This document shows, in pieces, positions 9,506 to 19,674 of a DNA stretch of 64,000 bases. Numbering within the stretch: position 1 is the stretch's first letter; each line of letters starts with the position of its first letter. The stretch is from Candidatus Mailhella merdavium (GTDB lineage Bacteria; Desulfobacterota; Desulfovibrionia; Desulfovibrionales; Desulfovibrionaceae), in NCBI GenBank assembly GCA_019119045.1, contig DWXS01000042.1, positions 1 through 64,000 of the forward strand, given 5' to 3'. The translations under genes and the position numbers were made by a program. The notes below the pieces were generated by a model. It was not told where the DNA came from. It worked only from the letters and a program-made list of their open reading frames with translations, and searched no databases.

Positions 9506-10177
9506 CTACACTTCGTGTACGTTTTCGCGAACCCAGTACAGCATATGGAAATGAGCTTTAACATCCTCGATGAGCCTGTTTTCCTCACTGCGCTCCATGG
9601 GCTTGATACGCAGATAGACCTCTTTCATATCCGGCCCCAGCTTGCTGTCGGCCGTCAACATGGAGACAAGGCTTGCATTATGTGCGCGCAGCATGTCGAA
9701 AAGCGGCAGCAGGACTCCGACGCCGTCCTTGAAGGCCACAGCCATCTGTACGCCCCCCTTACGCACGCCGCTCACTTCCACAAGAATCTTGAACAGATCG
9801 TGGTCGGTAATGATGCCGACAAGCAAACCGTCGTCATCCACAACGGGCAGACCGCCTATGCCGCGTTCGAGAATGAGCAGGGCAACACGCTCTACCGTAT
9901 CCTTGAGGCTGACCGTAACGGGATTCGGCGTCATGATATCACGCGCCTTCACCTCGGAGAGCAGATAATACAGTTCGTGCATGTCCAGGGTGGTCGCCTT
10001 GGAAGGAGAGGCATCCTTCACATCCCTGTCGGAAACGATCCCTATTACATGATGGGAAGAATCCACCACCGGCACGCGGCGGATATTATATTCCTTCATC
10101 ATTTTGGAGATCTTGAGCATGGATGTGTCCGGCGTGGCCGTCACCACATCTGTCGTCATCCAGTCGCGTATCTGCAT
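9506..10177 (-). CDS. CBS-domain-pair protein
   Basis: MQIRDWMTTDVVTATPDTSML...VVDSSHHVIGIVSDRDV; ARDIMTPNPVTVSLKDTVERVALL...GIITDHDLF. Confidence 0.88.
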   Translation of the reverse strand: MQIRDWMTTDVVTATPDTSMLKISKMMKEYNIRRVPVVDSSHHVIGIVSDRDVKDASPSKATTLDMHELYYLLSEVKARDIMTPNPVTVSLKDTVERVALLILERGIGGLPVVDDDGLLVGIITDHDLFKILVEVSGVRKGGVQMAVAFKDGVGVLLPLFDMLRAHNASLVSMLTADSKLGPDMKEVYLRIKPMERSEENRLIEDVKAHFHMLYWVRENVHEV

Positions 10178-10280
10178 GTTCCACTCCTCATACAGGTGAA
10201 GGCGGAAAATCCGCCCGGGCGGCAAAAGCCCCCCGCACCGTCACTTTACACGCATGGAGATATCCGCACAAGCCCCGGAT

Positions 10281-10772
10281 TCAGCGGGGCATGCAGCATT
10301 TTTTATATTTCTTGCCGCTGCCGCAGGGGCAGGGATCGTTGCGGCCGATCTTGGGAGTTTCGCGACGCACCGGCTGCTTGGCATGAACATTGCCTTCCAC
10401 ATAAAACCAACGTCCGTCCTCCTTGCGGAAAAAGGCGTCCTCGCGCAGTTCCTGCGGCATACCCTGCACGCTGTAATGAGCGCAGAAGCTCACCTCGCCC
10501 GTCTCATCTTCCGGCCCGCCGGCGCTGCTTTCCAGAATTTCAAGGCTTTCCCAGGTCATGAGAGAAGACCATTCCTTAATTTCCTCTGCGCTGACATCTT
10601 CCCGGAATTCGGGATGCGTGGATTCGGTGAGAAAATCATATTTGCCCAGAACGTGGGCGGTATAGCGGGCACGCATGAGCGCTTCCGCAGTAGACGCGGA
10701 AACAGAACCGTCAAGAATAGGGCCGCAGCAGGCTTCAAGTTCCCTGCCGGAACCACAAGGACAAAGGGTCAT
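10281..10772 (-). CDS. ychJ: YchJ family protein with N- and C-terminal SEC-C motifs
   Basis: [14 protein letters not shown] at N-terminus and [16 protein letters not shown] at C-terminus; length fits YchJ. Confidence 0.85.
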   Translation of the reverse strand: MTLCPCGSGRELEACCGPILDGSVSASTAEALMRARYTAHVLGKYDFLTESTHPEFREDVSAEEIKEWSSLMTWESLEILESSAGGPEDETGEVSFCAHYSVQGMPQELREDAFFRKEDGRWFYVEGNVHAKQPVRRETPKIGRNDPCPCGSGKKYKKCCMPR

Positions 10773-10856
10773 AGAAATATGCCTCCAGAATATTGATTGG
10801 CGGCAGTCTGCCCGGAATTGCGCCGGAAGACAAGAGGCTTCTGTTGTCCGACTTCA

Positions 10857-10941
10857 TAAAAAAAGGCTGCCGATAGGGGTCAGCAGCCTAAAAAGGGGAG
10901 GGGTGTGGCATCACGTTCAAAGGTATTTCATTTGAAGGACA
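10857..10941 (-). ncRNA. Candidate sigma-54-dependent sRNA or attenuated leader
   Basis: Predicted +1 at 10941 from sigma-54 promoter at 10952-10967; ends in AGGCTGC-N12-GCAGCCT plus T-run; contains hairpin TTCAAA/TTTGAA and C-rich CCACACCCCTCCCC. Confidence 0.5.
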
Positions 10942-10951
10942 TTCTGCATAT

Positions 10952-10967
10952 TGCAACAGATGTGCCA
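10952..10967 (-). promoter_or_regulatory. Sigma-54 promoter
   Basis: Minus strand TGGCACA-TCTG-TTGCA, matching consensus TGGCACRNNNNTTGCW. Confidence 0.75.
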
Positions 10968-11265
10968 TAAACAACAAAAACAATATTTACAATATATTAT
11001 ACAAACATTGTGTTATACTTCATCTCTCATTGTGCCTTTTTTCGTATTGTTTTTTTTACAGGGCATACCGCCTCTTCCACATATGCGGCATATGATGCAA
11101 ATTTTTTTGACGGAACCGCCTCTCCTGCCAAACTTTGGTTTGCAGGCATACAGAAGCAGATTCGGATGCCGGATATGTACGGAGGCTCTGCTGCTGCGCT
11201 TGACTTGAGCGGGAAACTTGCGTAACGCTAACGGGCTTGAATCACGCCATCAGCGGGAAAAATCT

Positions 11266-12771
11266 ATGTTCGACAGCCTGACAGACCGACTTTCCGACGT
11301 ATTTCGCAAGCTCGGCGGACGCGCACAGCTCACCGAGGCGAATATTCAGGACGCCCTGCGCGAGGTGCGCCTTGCGTTGCTTGAGGCCGACGTCAACTTC
11401 AAGGTCGTCAAAGAATTTACCGATCGCGTGCGTGAAGCAGCTCTGGGTGTCGAGGTCATGAAGGGCGTCACCCCTGCACAGCAGGTGGTGAAGGTCGTAC
11501 ATGACGAACTTGTCGCCCTGCTCGGCGGGGAAGACACGGAACTTTCCCTTCAGGGGCAGACGCCCGCGGTCATTCTCATGGCGGGGCTTCAGGGATCAGG
11601 CAAGACGACATCGTCGGGAAAACTGGCGCTGCTTCTACGCAAGCGCAAGATGAAGCCTTACCTTGTTCCGGCCGACGTTTACCGCCCCGCGGCCATCGAT
11701 CAGCTGCGTACGCTTGCCCGTCAGTTGGACATCCCCTGTTTCGATTCCCGTCCGGACATGAATCCTGTGGATATTGTCCGTTCCGCCATTGCGGACGCCA
11801 GGGAACAGCAGTGTACGGTGGTTATTCTCGACACGGCCGGTCGTCTGCATGTGGACGAAGCCCTCATGGACGAGCTGCGCGCCATCAAGGACGTTGCCAG
11901 ACCTCAGGAAATTCTGTTCGTCGCCGACGCCATGACCGGCCAGGACGCCGTGACCGTAGCGGAAGCCTTCAACGAAAAGCTGGGCATCACCGGCGTTGTG
12001 CTGACCAAGATGGACGGCGACGCCCGGGGCGGAGCGGCCCTTTCCATCAAATCCGTCACCGGGGCTCCGGTAAAATTTGTGGGGATGGGGGAAAAACTCT
12101 CCGAAATGGAAGTATTCCACCCGGATCGCGTGGCCGGACGTATTCTCGGCATGGGCGATGTTCTCACGCTGCTGGAAAAGGCTCAGGACAATATTAATGC
12201 GGAAGAGGCGGAAGTCCTGGCCCGCAAACTGCAAAAAGCCAAGTTTGATCTTGAGGATTTCCGCACCCAGATGCGAAGGATGCGTAAAATCGGCTCTTTT
12301 GAGTCCATTCTCAAGCATATTCCGGGGCTGGGAGGGCTGGCAAACCAGCTTGCGGAACTCGGTGATCATGAAAAGGAGTTGAACCGCACCGAAGCGATCA
12401 TCAATTCCATGACCATGAAGGAACGCCGCAACCCCGACATCATCAACGGCAGCCGTCGGGCGCGTATTGCCAAAGGCTCCGGCACCACCGTGCAGCAGGT
12501 CAATCAACTGCTCAAACAGTTTGACCAGATGCGTAAAATGATGCAAAGCGTCATGCAGCCCGGCAAACGTATGCCCCGCCTTCCCGGCGGAATGGGCCGC
12601 TTCGGAGGCGGTCTGCCCGGTATGGGGGGAGGCCTCCCCGGCATGGGCGGCATGGGCGGTCTGCCCGGTATGGGTTCTCCCTTTCCCGGTATGCCGGCCC
12701 TTCCCGGAAGCGGCAAATCCGCCACCAAGAAAAAGCGGGACAAAAACAAACGTAAAAACAAAAAAAAGTAG
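11266..12771 (+). CDS. ffh: Signal recognition particle protein Ffh
   Basis: GLQGSGKTTSSGKLA, DTAGRLHVDEALM, TKMDGDARGGAALS; Gly/Met-rich C-terminus. Confidence 0.97.
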   Translation: MFDSLTDRLSDVFRKLGGRAQLTEANIQDALREVRLALLEADVNFKVVKEFTDRVREAALGVEVMKGVTPAQQVVKVVHDELVALLGGEDTELSLQGQTPAVILMAGLQGSGKTTSSGKLALLLRKRKMKPYLVPADVYRPAAIDQLRTLARQLDIPCFDSRPDMNPVDIVRSAIADAREQQCTVVILDTAGRLHVDEALMDELRAIKDVARPQEILFVADAMTGQDAVTVAEAFNEKLGITGVVLTKMDGDARGGAALSIKSVTGAPVKFVGMGEKLSEMEVFHPDRVAGRILGMGDVLTLLEKAQDNINAEEAEVLARKLQKAKFDLEDFRTQMRRMRKIGSFESILKHIPGLGGLANQLAELGDHEKELNRTEAIINSMTMKERRNPDIINGSRRARIAKGSGTTVQQVNQLLKQFDQMRKMMQSVMQPGKRMPRLPGGMGRFGGGLPGMGGGLPGMGGMGGLPGMGSPFPGMPALPGSGKSATKKKRDKNKRKNKKK

Positions 12772-12804
12772 CCATGAGCTGCTTTCACCTTACAGGAGTA
12801 TCAT

Positions 12805-13044
12805 ATGTCCGTTAAAGTCCGTCTCACCCGTTCCGGCTCCAAGAAGCATCCCTTCTACCGCGTTGTCGCCATCAACAGCGATTCCCGTCGCGACGGCCGT
12901 CCGCTGGAGTTTCTGGGTTACTACAACCCCAACACCAACCCTGCCGACGTGAAGATCGATCAGGAAAAGATCGACAAGTGGCTTGCCAACGGTGCGGAAA
13001 TGTCCGACACCGTCCGTTCCCTGTACAAAAAACTGCCCCGCTAG
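12805..13044 (+). CDS. rpsP: 30S ribosomal protein S16
   Basis: [42 protein letters not shown]. Confidence 0.98.
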   Translation: MSVKVRLTRSGSKKHPFYRVVAINSDSRRDGRPLEFLGYYNPNTNPADVKIDQEKIDKWLANGAEMSDTVRSLYKKLPR

Positions 13045-13092
13045 TCCGTTCCGGTCTTATACGGGGTCTTTCCCTGTTCCGAGCAAAACTGC

Positions 13093-13132
13093 CGGAAAGA
13101 ACCCACCGCTCTCCGGAGCGTGTGGGTCTTCT
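13093..13132 (+). terminator. Stem-loop downstream of rpsP
   Basis: AGAACCCACCGCTC/GAGCGTGTGGGTCTT, imperfect stem. Confidence 0.55.
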
Positions 13133-13496
13133 GGTTTATGAATTGTTCTGTTCAGACCTTTTCAGGCGTACAATTTTTTTGGAACGTTTTCCTCGGCCCG
13201 TTCCGTCACCGGGAGATTTCCCTTTCTTCGTGCGGGATCGTATCTGCGCCTGTTATCCATGGAACCTTGCGACACTGCAAAGGCATTCAGATCGCATACA
13301 CTTCCGACAGCGTCGCTTTTGCCGGCGAAAACCGGAGTATACCCGACGAGGAGAATCCCTCCGGCAAAACACAGGTTTTCCAACGCCTCCGTTCTCATTG
13401 CATTGACGCCTTTCTCCCGCGATGCTAGTTTCGCCATGACCGGGAAAGTTCCATCAAGCACCGGCCGCAGGCCGGATACCGGTCAAGGGAGTCAAC

Positions 13497-13733
13497 ATGC
13501 AGCAGAAAGAACTCGTCGAATTCATCGCCCGCTCCCTCGTGGATAAGCCTGACGAAGTAGCCGTGCGCGAAGTGGAGGGCGAACAGACGGCTGTCATCGA
13601 ACTGTCCGTGGCCAAGGAAGACCTGGGCAAGGTCATCGGCAAACAGGGCCGGACCGCCCGCGCCATACGCACCCTGCTGGGCGCGGTGTCGGCCAAGGCG
13701 AAAAAACGCGTTGTACTGGAAATTCTGGAATAA
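13497..13733 (+). CDS. khpA: KH-domain RNA-binding protein (KhpA/YlqC family)
   Basis: [18 protein letters not shown] signature; between rpsP and rimM. Confidence 0.93.
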   Translation: MQQKELVEFIARSLVDKPDEVAVREVEGEQTAVIELSVAKEDLGKVIGKQGRTARAIRTLLGAVSAKAKKRVVLEILE

Positions 13734-13735
13734 TA

Positions 13736-14407
13736 ATGTCCGAACTTGTTACTCTGGGCCGCCTGGGGCGGCCCCACGGCATCCGGGGGGAAATCCGCGT
13801 GGATTATTATGCGGAATCCCCCCTTCTGCTTGAAAAACCGCTGCTTCTGCGCGCCGGGCGCAGTATGCCGCGTCCCGTGCGCGTCGCCTCCTGGCGTTAC
13901 TGGCAGGATAAGCTCATCGTCAGACTTGAAGGCGTGGACGATCGCAGCGCTGCGGAAATGCTGCGCGGGCAGGAACTGCTCATTGAGGACGCGCATCTGC
14001 CGGAACTGGAAGAGGATGAGACCTATCTCCACGATATGCTCGGCCTGCCCGTCTTCGCGCGGGAAGAAAATGCAGAACTCCGTCCGATCGGCGTACTTGA
14101 TCATCTGCTGTTTCCGACGGATCAGGAAATCTGGAGCATTCGGGCCTATGGCGAAGGTGAACCCGGAGCAGATCCCTTACGGGCTTCCGGGCACGAAATT
14201 CTCTTCCCTGCCGTCCCCGATTTTGTGGAAGACATTGACCTTGAGGCCGGACGAATCATCATCGCGCCTCCGGCAGGCCTTCTTGAGCTGTATGCCCCCG
14301 AAGAAAAAGACCTGACGGAAAAGGCTCCCGTACGGACAAAAGCCCGCAGACAGCGTCCGGCGCAGACCGCTTCGACCCCCAAAAGCCCGGACGTTCAGGG
14401 CCGCTGA
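13736..14407 (+). CDS. rimM: Ribosome maturation factor RimM
   Basis: LGRLGRPHGIRGEIRV...LHDMLGLPVF; conserved neighbourhood. Confidence 0.95.
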   Translation: MSELVTLGRLGRPHGIRGEIRVDYYAESPLLLEKPLLLRAGRSMPRPVRVASWRYWQDKLIVRLEGVDDRSAAEMLRGQELLIEDAHLPELEEDETYLHDMLGLPVFAREENAELRPIGVLDHLLFPTDQEIWSIRAYGEGEPGADPLRASGHEILFPAVPDFVEDIDLEAGRIIIAPPAGLLELYAPEEKDLTEKAPVRTKARRQRPAQTASTPKSPDVQGR

Positions 14408-14415
14408 TCCTGTCC

Positions 14416-15726
14416 ATGCGCTACACGCTCGTCACACTTTTCCCCGAATGGTTTGACTCTCCTCTTGCCGCCGGACTCATGGGCAAGGCAAGGGAAGCCG
14501 GCGTTGTGGAATTTTCCTTTGCCAATCCGCGGGATCTGACCACGGATCCCCACCATACGGTCGACGATCGTCCCTACGGAGGAGGGCCGGGCATGGTTCT
14601 CATGCTCGAGCCGCTCGTCAGTCTGCTGCGCTCCCTTCCCCCTTCACGGCGCGGGCGCATGATCGCGCTCAGCCCCGGCGGAAGACCCTTCACTCAGGAG
14701 CTGGCCCGGGAACTTGCGCGGGAACCCGCACTGACGCTGATCTGCGGACGTTACGAGGGATTTGACGCACGCCTTTTCGATGTCCTCCCCATAGAGCCGG
14801 TCTGCGTAGGAGACGCCGTACTCAACGGCGGAGAGGTTGCAGCTCTGGCAGTCATCGAGGCCACGGCCCGCCTCCAGCCGGGCTTCATGGGCAAGGAAGC
14901 CTCGGGCGAAGAGGAAAGTTTCAGCAACGGGCTGCTGGAATATCCGCAATTTACCCGCCCGGAAGACTTCGAAGGGCATAGCGTTCCGGAGACTCTGCGC
15001 TCCGGCGATCATGCGCATATTGCCGCATGGCGGAGGGAACAATCCCTTCTGGCAACGCTGCGCTGTCGTCCGGAACTTCTGGACACTGCGCCCCTATCCT
15101 GGGCAGACAGAAAATTTCTGGCATCACAAAACAGATTTCGCCCAGGAAAAAACTTATATATCGCCCTGTTGCATCATCCCGTCCTGCTCAAGCGCAAAAT
15201 CGTCGGCACAAGTTCTTTGACAAATCTCGACGTTCACGATATAGCACGGATTTCCCGCACCTACGGGCTTAGCGGTTTTTTTGTGGTTACCCCGCTGGAA
15301 GATCAGCGTCGTCTCCTGAAGGAACTGCTGACTCACTGGACTGTCGGCGACGGCGCGGCTTCCAATCCGGATCGTGCCGAAGCCCTCACCCTTGTGCGCC
15401 CTGCGGACTCCCTTGCGGAGGTCGTGGAGTCGCTGACAGCCTCCTGCGGCATGGCTCCCCTTGTTCTGGGAAGCAGCGCACGCCCGGAGCTGGACAAAAA
15501 AGGCCGGGAAAAGCGTCCCGCCCTGCCCTTCGCGACGGCGAGGAAGAGCCTCGACAAGCGGCCCGTGCTGCTTGTGCTGGGCACAAGTCATGGGCTTGCG
15601 CCGGAAGTGCTGGCGCAATGCGAAGGCGTTTTGCCGCCCTTGCGCTGGATGGATTCGTACAACCATCTCCCGGTGCGTGCCGCCGCAGCCATTCTTCTGG
15701 ACAGGCTGCTCGGCGACCGGAGTTGA
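14416..15726 (+). CDS. trmD: TrmD (tRNA m1G37 methyltransferase) fused to a second C-terminal SPOUT-like RNA methyltransferase domain
   Basis: N-terminal TrmD motifs ([45 protein letters not shown]); C-terminal ~200 aa [39 protein letters not shown]...[16 protein letters not shown]. Confidence 0.93.
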   Translation: MRYTLVTLFPEWFDSPLAAGLMGKAREAGVVEFSFANPRDLTTDPHHTVDDRPYGGGPGMVLMLEPLVSLLRSLPPSRRGRMIALSPGGRPFTQELARELAREPALTLICGRYEGFDARLFDVLPIEPVCVGDAVLNGGEVAALAVIEATARLQPGFMGKEASGEEESFSNGLLEYPQFTRPEDFEGHSVPETLRSGDHAHIAAWRREQSLLATLRCRPELLDTAPLSWADRKFLASQNRFRPGKNLYIALLHHPVLLKRKIVGTSSLTNLDVHDIARISRTYGLSGFFVVTPLEDQRRLLKELLTHWTVGDGAASNPDRAEALTLVRPADSLAEVVESLTASCGMAPLVLGSSARPELDKKGREKRPALPFATARKSLDKRPVLLVLGTSHGLAPEVLAQCEGVLPPLRWMDSYNHLPVRAAAAILLDRLLGDRS

Positions 15727-15758
15727 TTACGAAAAAAAATCTCCCAAGGAGAATTCTC

Positions 15759-16106
15759 ATGGATATCATCAAGCAGATTGAACGCGAACAGATGCGTACC
15801 GACATTCCGGCCTTCAAGTCCGGCGATACCGTGAAAGTGCATCTGCGCATCGTGGAAGGCGAAAAGGAACGTATTCAGGTCTTCCAGGGCAACGTCATCC
15901 GCATTCAGCGCGGGACCACCGGCGCCACGTTCACCGTGCGCAAGATTTCCGACGGCGTGGGCGTGGAACGCATTCTGCCCCTGCACTCCCCCTTCATCGA
16001 CCACATCGAAGTGGTGAGCGAAGGCCGCGTGCGTCGTTCCCGTCTGTACTACCTGCGTTCCCTGCGCGGGAAGGCTGCCCGCATCAAGCCCCGCAGCCGC
16101 TACTAA
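15759..16106 (+). CDS. rplS: 50S ribosomal protein L19
   Basis: [47 protein letters not shown]. Confidence 0.98.
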   Translation: MDIIKQIEREQMRTDIPAFKSGDTVKVHLRIVEGEKERIQVFQGNVIRIQRGTTGATFTVRKISDGVGVERILPLHSPFIDHIEVVSEGRVRRSRLYYLRSLRGKAARIKPRSRY

Positions 16107-16133
16107 GCCGGGTTTCCGCTGCATGTACATCAA

Positions 16134-16158
16134 GGCAGGGACGGAGTCCGTCCCTGCC
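16134..16158 (+). terminator. Stem-loop downstream of rplS
   Basis: GGCAGGGACG/CGTCCCTGCC followed by cttt. Confidence 0.75.
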
Positions 16159-16309
16159 CTTTCGTGTTTCGGAATCAGGATACCGACATTTCGTGACCGG
16201 GAATCCGCTCAACAGAGAGCCGTGTCGTCTGCACGCCGAAGACGTTATGCTCCCGACACAGGTTCACCGCTGAACGTTTCCTCTTTTTCTTTCCGCCTGT
16301 GGAGTCTTC

Positions 16310-17020
16310 ATGGCCCGATCCGCTCGCAAACGCCCTGTCCTTGAAGATCAGGGGCTGCTCATTGCCCGGCTCAACGACCGGGATTCTCTGATCACGGGCA
16401 TCGACGAGGCCGGGCGAGGCTGTTTTGCCGGGCCGGTGGTGGCCGGAGCCGTCGCCTTCCCGCAGGGCTTTGATCTCATGGGTCTGGATGATTCCAAGGT
16501 TCTGAAGGAAGAGGAGCGGAACCGGCTCGCCGTGGAAATACGTTCTCTGGCCGCCGGCTGGGGAATAGGTCTGGCCTGGATGGCGGAAATAGAACGCTAC
16601 AATATTCTTCAGGCCACGCTCATGGCCATGACCCGGGCCCTGGCCGCCATGCGGCGACGCATGGGTGCGACACCGGAAAGCGGAATTCCCGCCACAATAC
16701 TTATAGATGGTACGCAGCTTATCCCTCCGGCCTATTTCCGCAATTTCGGCGTTCCCCTGCCGGAGCAGCGGGCGATTGTGGACGGAGACGCGCTGATTCC
16801 CGCCATATCCGCCGCCTCTATTCTTGCCAAGACCTTCCGGGACGCGCTGATGATCAAACTTGATGCCCGCTGGCCGCAGTACGGCTTTGCCAGGCACAAG
16901 GGCTACGGTACCAAAGAACACCGGGAAGCCCTGCGCGAATTCGGGCCCTGCCCCCTGCATCGCATGGGATTCCGGGGAGTTGCGCCTCACAAAATGCAGG
17001 AACAGGGGCGGCTGTGCTGA
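16310..17020 (+). CDS. rnhB: Ribonuclease HII
   Basis: ITGIDEAGRGCFAGPVVAGAV; SAASILAKTFRD; YGFARHKGYGTKEH. Confidence 0.96.
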   Translation: MARSARKRPVLEDQGLLIARLNDRDSLITGIDEAGRGCFAGPVVAGAVAFPQGFDLMGLDDSKVLKEEERNRLAVEIRSLAAGWGIGLAWMAEIERYNILQATLMAMTRALAAMRRRMGATPESGIPATILIDGTQLIPPAYFRNFGVPLPEQRAIVDGDALIPAISAASILAKTFRDALMIKLDARWPQYGFARHKGYGTKEHREALREFGPCPLHRMGFRGVAPHKMQEQGRLC

Positions 17021-17415
17021 ACTTTTTCCGCCATGATCACGGCGAAAACGGTCTTGCGCCGCATCTGCATACGGGACGCAAAGGCGAAGACGCCGCCGCA
17101 GGGGAAGCGAAGGCCCGCGGATGGAAAATCCTTGATCGTAACTGGCGGGCCGGTCGGCTTGAGCTGGATATCGTCTGCGAGGACGGAGAGGAAATTGTCT
17201 TTCTCGAAGTCAAGACGCGGGCGGAACAGGGTCTGCTTTCTCCTGCCGAGGCATTGTCCCCGGAAAAATGCCGCCGTCTGACGCGGGCGGCGCAGGCCTG
17301 GCTGGACGCTCACGACGCCTGGGAACGCCCCTGTCGCTTTGATCTTGCCTGTGTCACGGCCGGTTCGGACGGCTTTTACCATACGGAGATACTCTCCCAT
17401 GTCATCGAACAGTAA
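17014..17415 (+). CDS. YraN family endonuclease-like protein (UPF0102)
   Basis: GEDAAAGEAKARGWKILDRNWRAGRLELDIVCEDGEEIVFLEVKTR. Confidence 0.92.
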   Translation: MLNFFRHDHGENGLAPHLHTGRKGEDAAAGEAKARGWKILDRNWRAGRLELDIVCEDGEEIVFLEVKTRAEQGLLSPAEALSPEKCRRLTRAAQAWLDAHDAWERPCRFDLACVTAGSDGFYHTEILSHVIEQ

Positions 17416-18259
17416 GCAGCCCGGTACGCTCAGCATTGTAGGCACCCCGCTGGGCAATGCAGACGATCTCAGCCCGCGGGCGCGACGCTGCCTTGAAGAA
17501 GCCGACGCCGTACTGGCTGAAGATACCCGTCGTGCGGGACTGGCCTGCGCCCGCTGGGGCGTAAAGGCGCAACGCTTCATCAGCGTGCATGATCACAATG
17601 AGGAGCAGAAAAAGGAAAGCGTGCTGAACGCGCTGCGCGAGGGAAAAAATCTTGCCCTCATTTCCGATGCGGGCATGCCCGTACTGGCCGATCCCGGTTT
17701 TGTGCTGGTTCGTGCCTGCCGTGAAGAAGGACTCCCCGTCACAGTTCTGCCCGGCCCCTGCGCTCCGGTCACGGCTCTTGCCGGCAGCGGCATCGCGCCT
17801 CAGCCCTTTGTTTTTTTCGGCTTTCTCCCCCGCAAACGGGCCGATCAGGAAGCGACTCTCGCCCCCTATGCGCGTATCCCGGTCACGCTGATTTTCTTTG
17901 AAAGAAAGGACAGACTGGCCGACACGCTGGACAACGCGCTGCGTCTGCTCGGCCCGCGGGAAGGCTGCGTAGCCCGGGAGCTGACCAAGACGCATGAGGA
18001 ATATCTGCGCTTTCATCTGGACGAAAGCGGCGCATACCGGCAAATTCTTAAAGATCTGCTGGGAGAGGTCACCGTTATTCTCGGCCCTCCCGAAATTCTG
18101 GAAAAAAGCCCGCGCGAAGAGGTGGAAAGGCTTATTGCCGAAGAATTGGCCGGGGGCGGCACCCCCCGCGAGCTGGCGCGCCGGGTACAGGCCCGCGCCC
18201 ACGGATGGACGAGCGGAGAAATCTATTCTATTCTTCCCAAACTGCGGCCCGGCGGATAA
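17399..18259 (+). CDS. rsmI: 16S rRNA (cytidine1402-2'-O)-methyltransferase
   Basis: GTLSIVGTPLGNADDLSPRARRCLEEADAVLAEDTR; overlaps the previous gene. Confidence 0.96.
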   Translation: MSSNSKQPGTLSIVGTPLGNADDLSPRARRCLEEADAVLAEDTRRAGLACARWGVKAQRFISVHDHNEEQKKESVLNALREGKNLALISDAGMPVLADPGFVLVRACREEGLPVTVLPGPCAPVTALAGSGIAPQPFVFFGFLPRKRADQEATLAPYARIPVTLIFFERKDRLADTLDNALRLLGPREGCVARELTKTHEEYLRFHLDESGAYRQILKDLLGEVTVILGPPEILEKSPREEVERLIAEELAGGGTPRELARRVQARAHGWTSGEIYSILPKLRPGG

Positions 18260-18292
18260 CGCCCCCGCAAGGACGCTTTCAGGACGGACACC

Positions 18293-18745
18293 ATGGCCGA
18301 CAGCCCCCGTATCGCGGAAAACCGCAAGGCACGCCAGTATTATGAATTCCTCGAATTTTTCGAGGCGGGCATTTCCCTCATCGGCCCCGAGGTCAAAAGC
18401 CTGCGGGCCGGCCAGGTCAATTTCGGCGACAGCTTCGTGGAATGTGTCGACGGCGAGGCATGGCTGGTGGGCATGCGCATAGCCCCCTATGACAAGGCCG
18501 GGTATGTCCGCCAAGACCCTGATCGCAAGCGCAAACTACTGCTCCACGCGCGGGAAATCCATCTTATTACCACGAAAGTGGAACAGAAGGGGCTGACCGT
18601 CGTCCCGGTAAAACTGTATTTCAAGCACGGAAAAATCAAGGTGGAAATTGCTCTTGCGCGGGGCCGCAAGCTGCACGATCAGCGCGAGGAACTCAAGCGT
18701 CGCGCCGAAGCGCGGGACACGGAACGGGAACTGGCCCGCCGCTGA
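18293..18745 (+). CDS. smpB: SsrA-binding protein SmpB
   Basis: [43 protein letters not shown]. Confidence 0.97.
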   Translation: MADSPRIAENRKARQYYEFLEFFEAGISLIGPEVKSLRAGQVNFGDSFVECVDGEAWLVGMRIAPYDKAGYVRQDPDRKRKLLLHAREIHLITTKVEQKGLTVVPVKLYFKHGKIKVEIALARGRKLHDQREELKRRAEARDTERELARR

Positions 18746-18977
18746 GCCTCAACCGGGCTTTCCCCCTGCTATAAGACAAACATCCTCCTGCGCGGAGGCA
18801 CTGCGTGCCCGGCAGAGCCTGCCGTCGTATTCCGGGCTGTTATTTCGCTCTCATTCAAACAATAATATGTTCTAATTCAAAAGAGTGGTTCAACAGACTC
18901 ACGGCTGACCGTCATCGACGCCGGATGCATTTCGCGCGGCGCGCAGCCTCAGCCTAAAACGCAAAAAGGAGTCTGCC

Positions 18978-19565
18978 ATGGACAACACTCTCGGTACACG
19001 TTATCCGACTCTGGCCTTTATTTCCGGCGGTGTCGGCGAAGCGGAAGACGGCATCCCCCCTCAGCCCTTTGAAACGTTCTGCTACGATTCCGCCCTCATG
19101 CAGGCGAAAATCGAGAACTTCAACGTCATTCCCTATACCTCCGTTCTTCCCAAGGAACTGTACGGCAACATCGTTCCTGTGGATAAAGTGACAGACAAAT
19201 TCCATCACGGTGCCGTGCTGGAAGTAATCATGGCGGCCAACGGCGCACGCATAGAAGAACATCGCGCCATTGCCACAGGCATCGGCATCTGCTGGGGCAA
19301 GGACAAGAAAGGTCAGCTCATCGGCGGGTGGGCGGCCGAATATGTGGAATATTTCCCCACCTGGATCGACGACGACATTGCCAAAGCTCATGCCGAAATG
19401 TGGCTCAATAAATCCCTGAACCATGAACTGACGCTGCGCGGTGTGGAAAAACACAGCGAATTTCAGTTCTGGCACAACTATCTCAACATCACCAAACCTT
19501 ACGGCTACTGCCTGACGGTTATGGGCTTCCTGAACTTCAAGCTGGCCGATCCGGTCAAGCTCTGA
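18978..19565 (+). CDS. Pyruvoyl-dependent arginine decarboxylase (AaxB/PdaD-like)
   Basis: 195 aa; [15 protein letters not shown] with T54-S55 at the expected self-cleavage position; [14 protein letters not shown]. Confidence 0.9.
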   Translation: MDNTLGTRYPTLAFISGGVGEAEDGIPPQPFETFCYDSALMQAKIENFNVIPYTSVLPKELYGNIVPVDKVTDKFHHGAVLEVIMAANGARIEEHRAIATGIGICWGKDKKGQLIGGWAAEYVEYFPTWIDDDIAKAHAEMWLNKSLNHELTLRGVEKHSEFQFWHNYLNITKPYGYCLTVMGFLNFKLADPVKL

Positions 19566-19674
19566 GGTGAGGCGCCCGGACGCACCCTCTTCCGGGCATT
19601 CTCCTTCCCATGCGCCGCCCGCCCCTCCGGGCGGCGCGCTGCCGCGCGGCCTCACTCCGCGCAGGGAGAACATC

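Noticed and set aside
10850-10880. FliA-like TAAA...GCCGATA near 10856-10875
   Set aside because: Spacing between elements is far too short; sequence is explained by the terminator hairpin.
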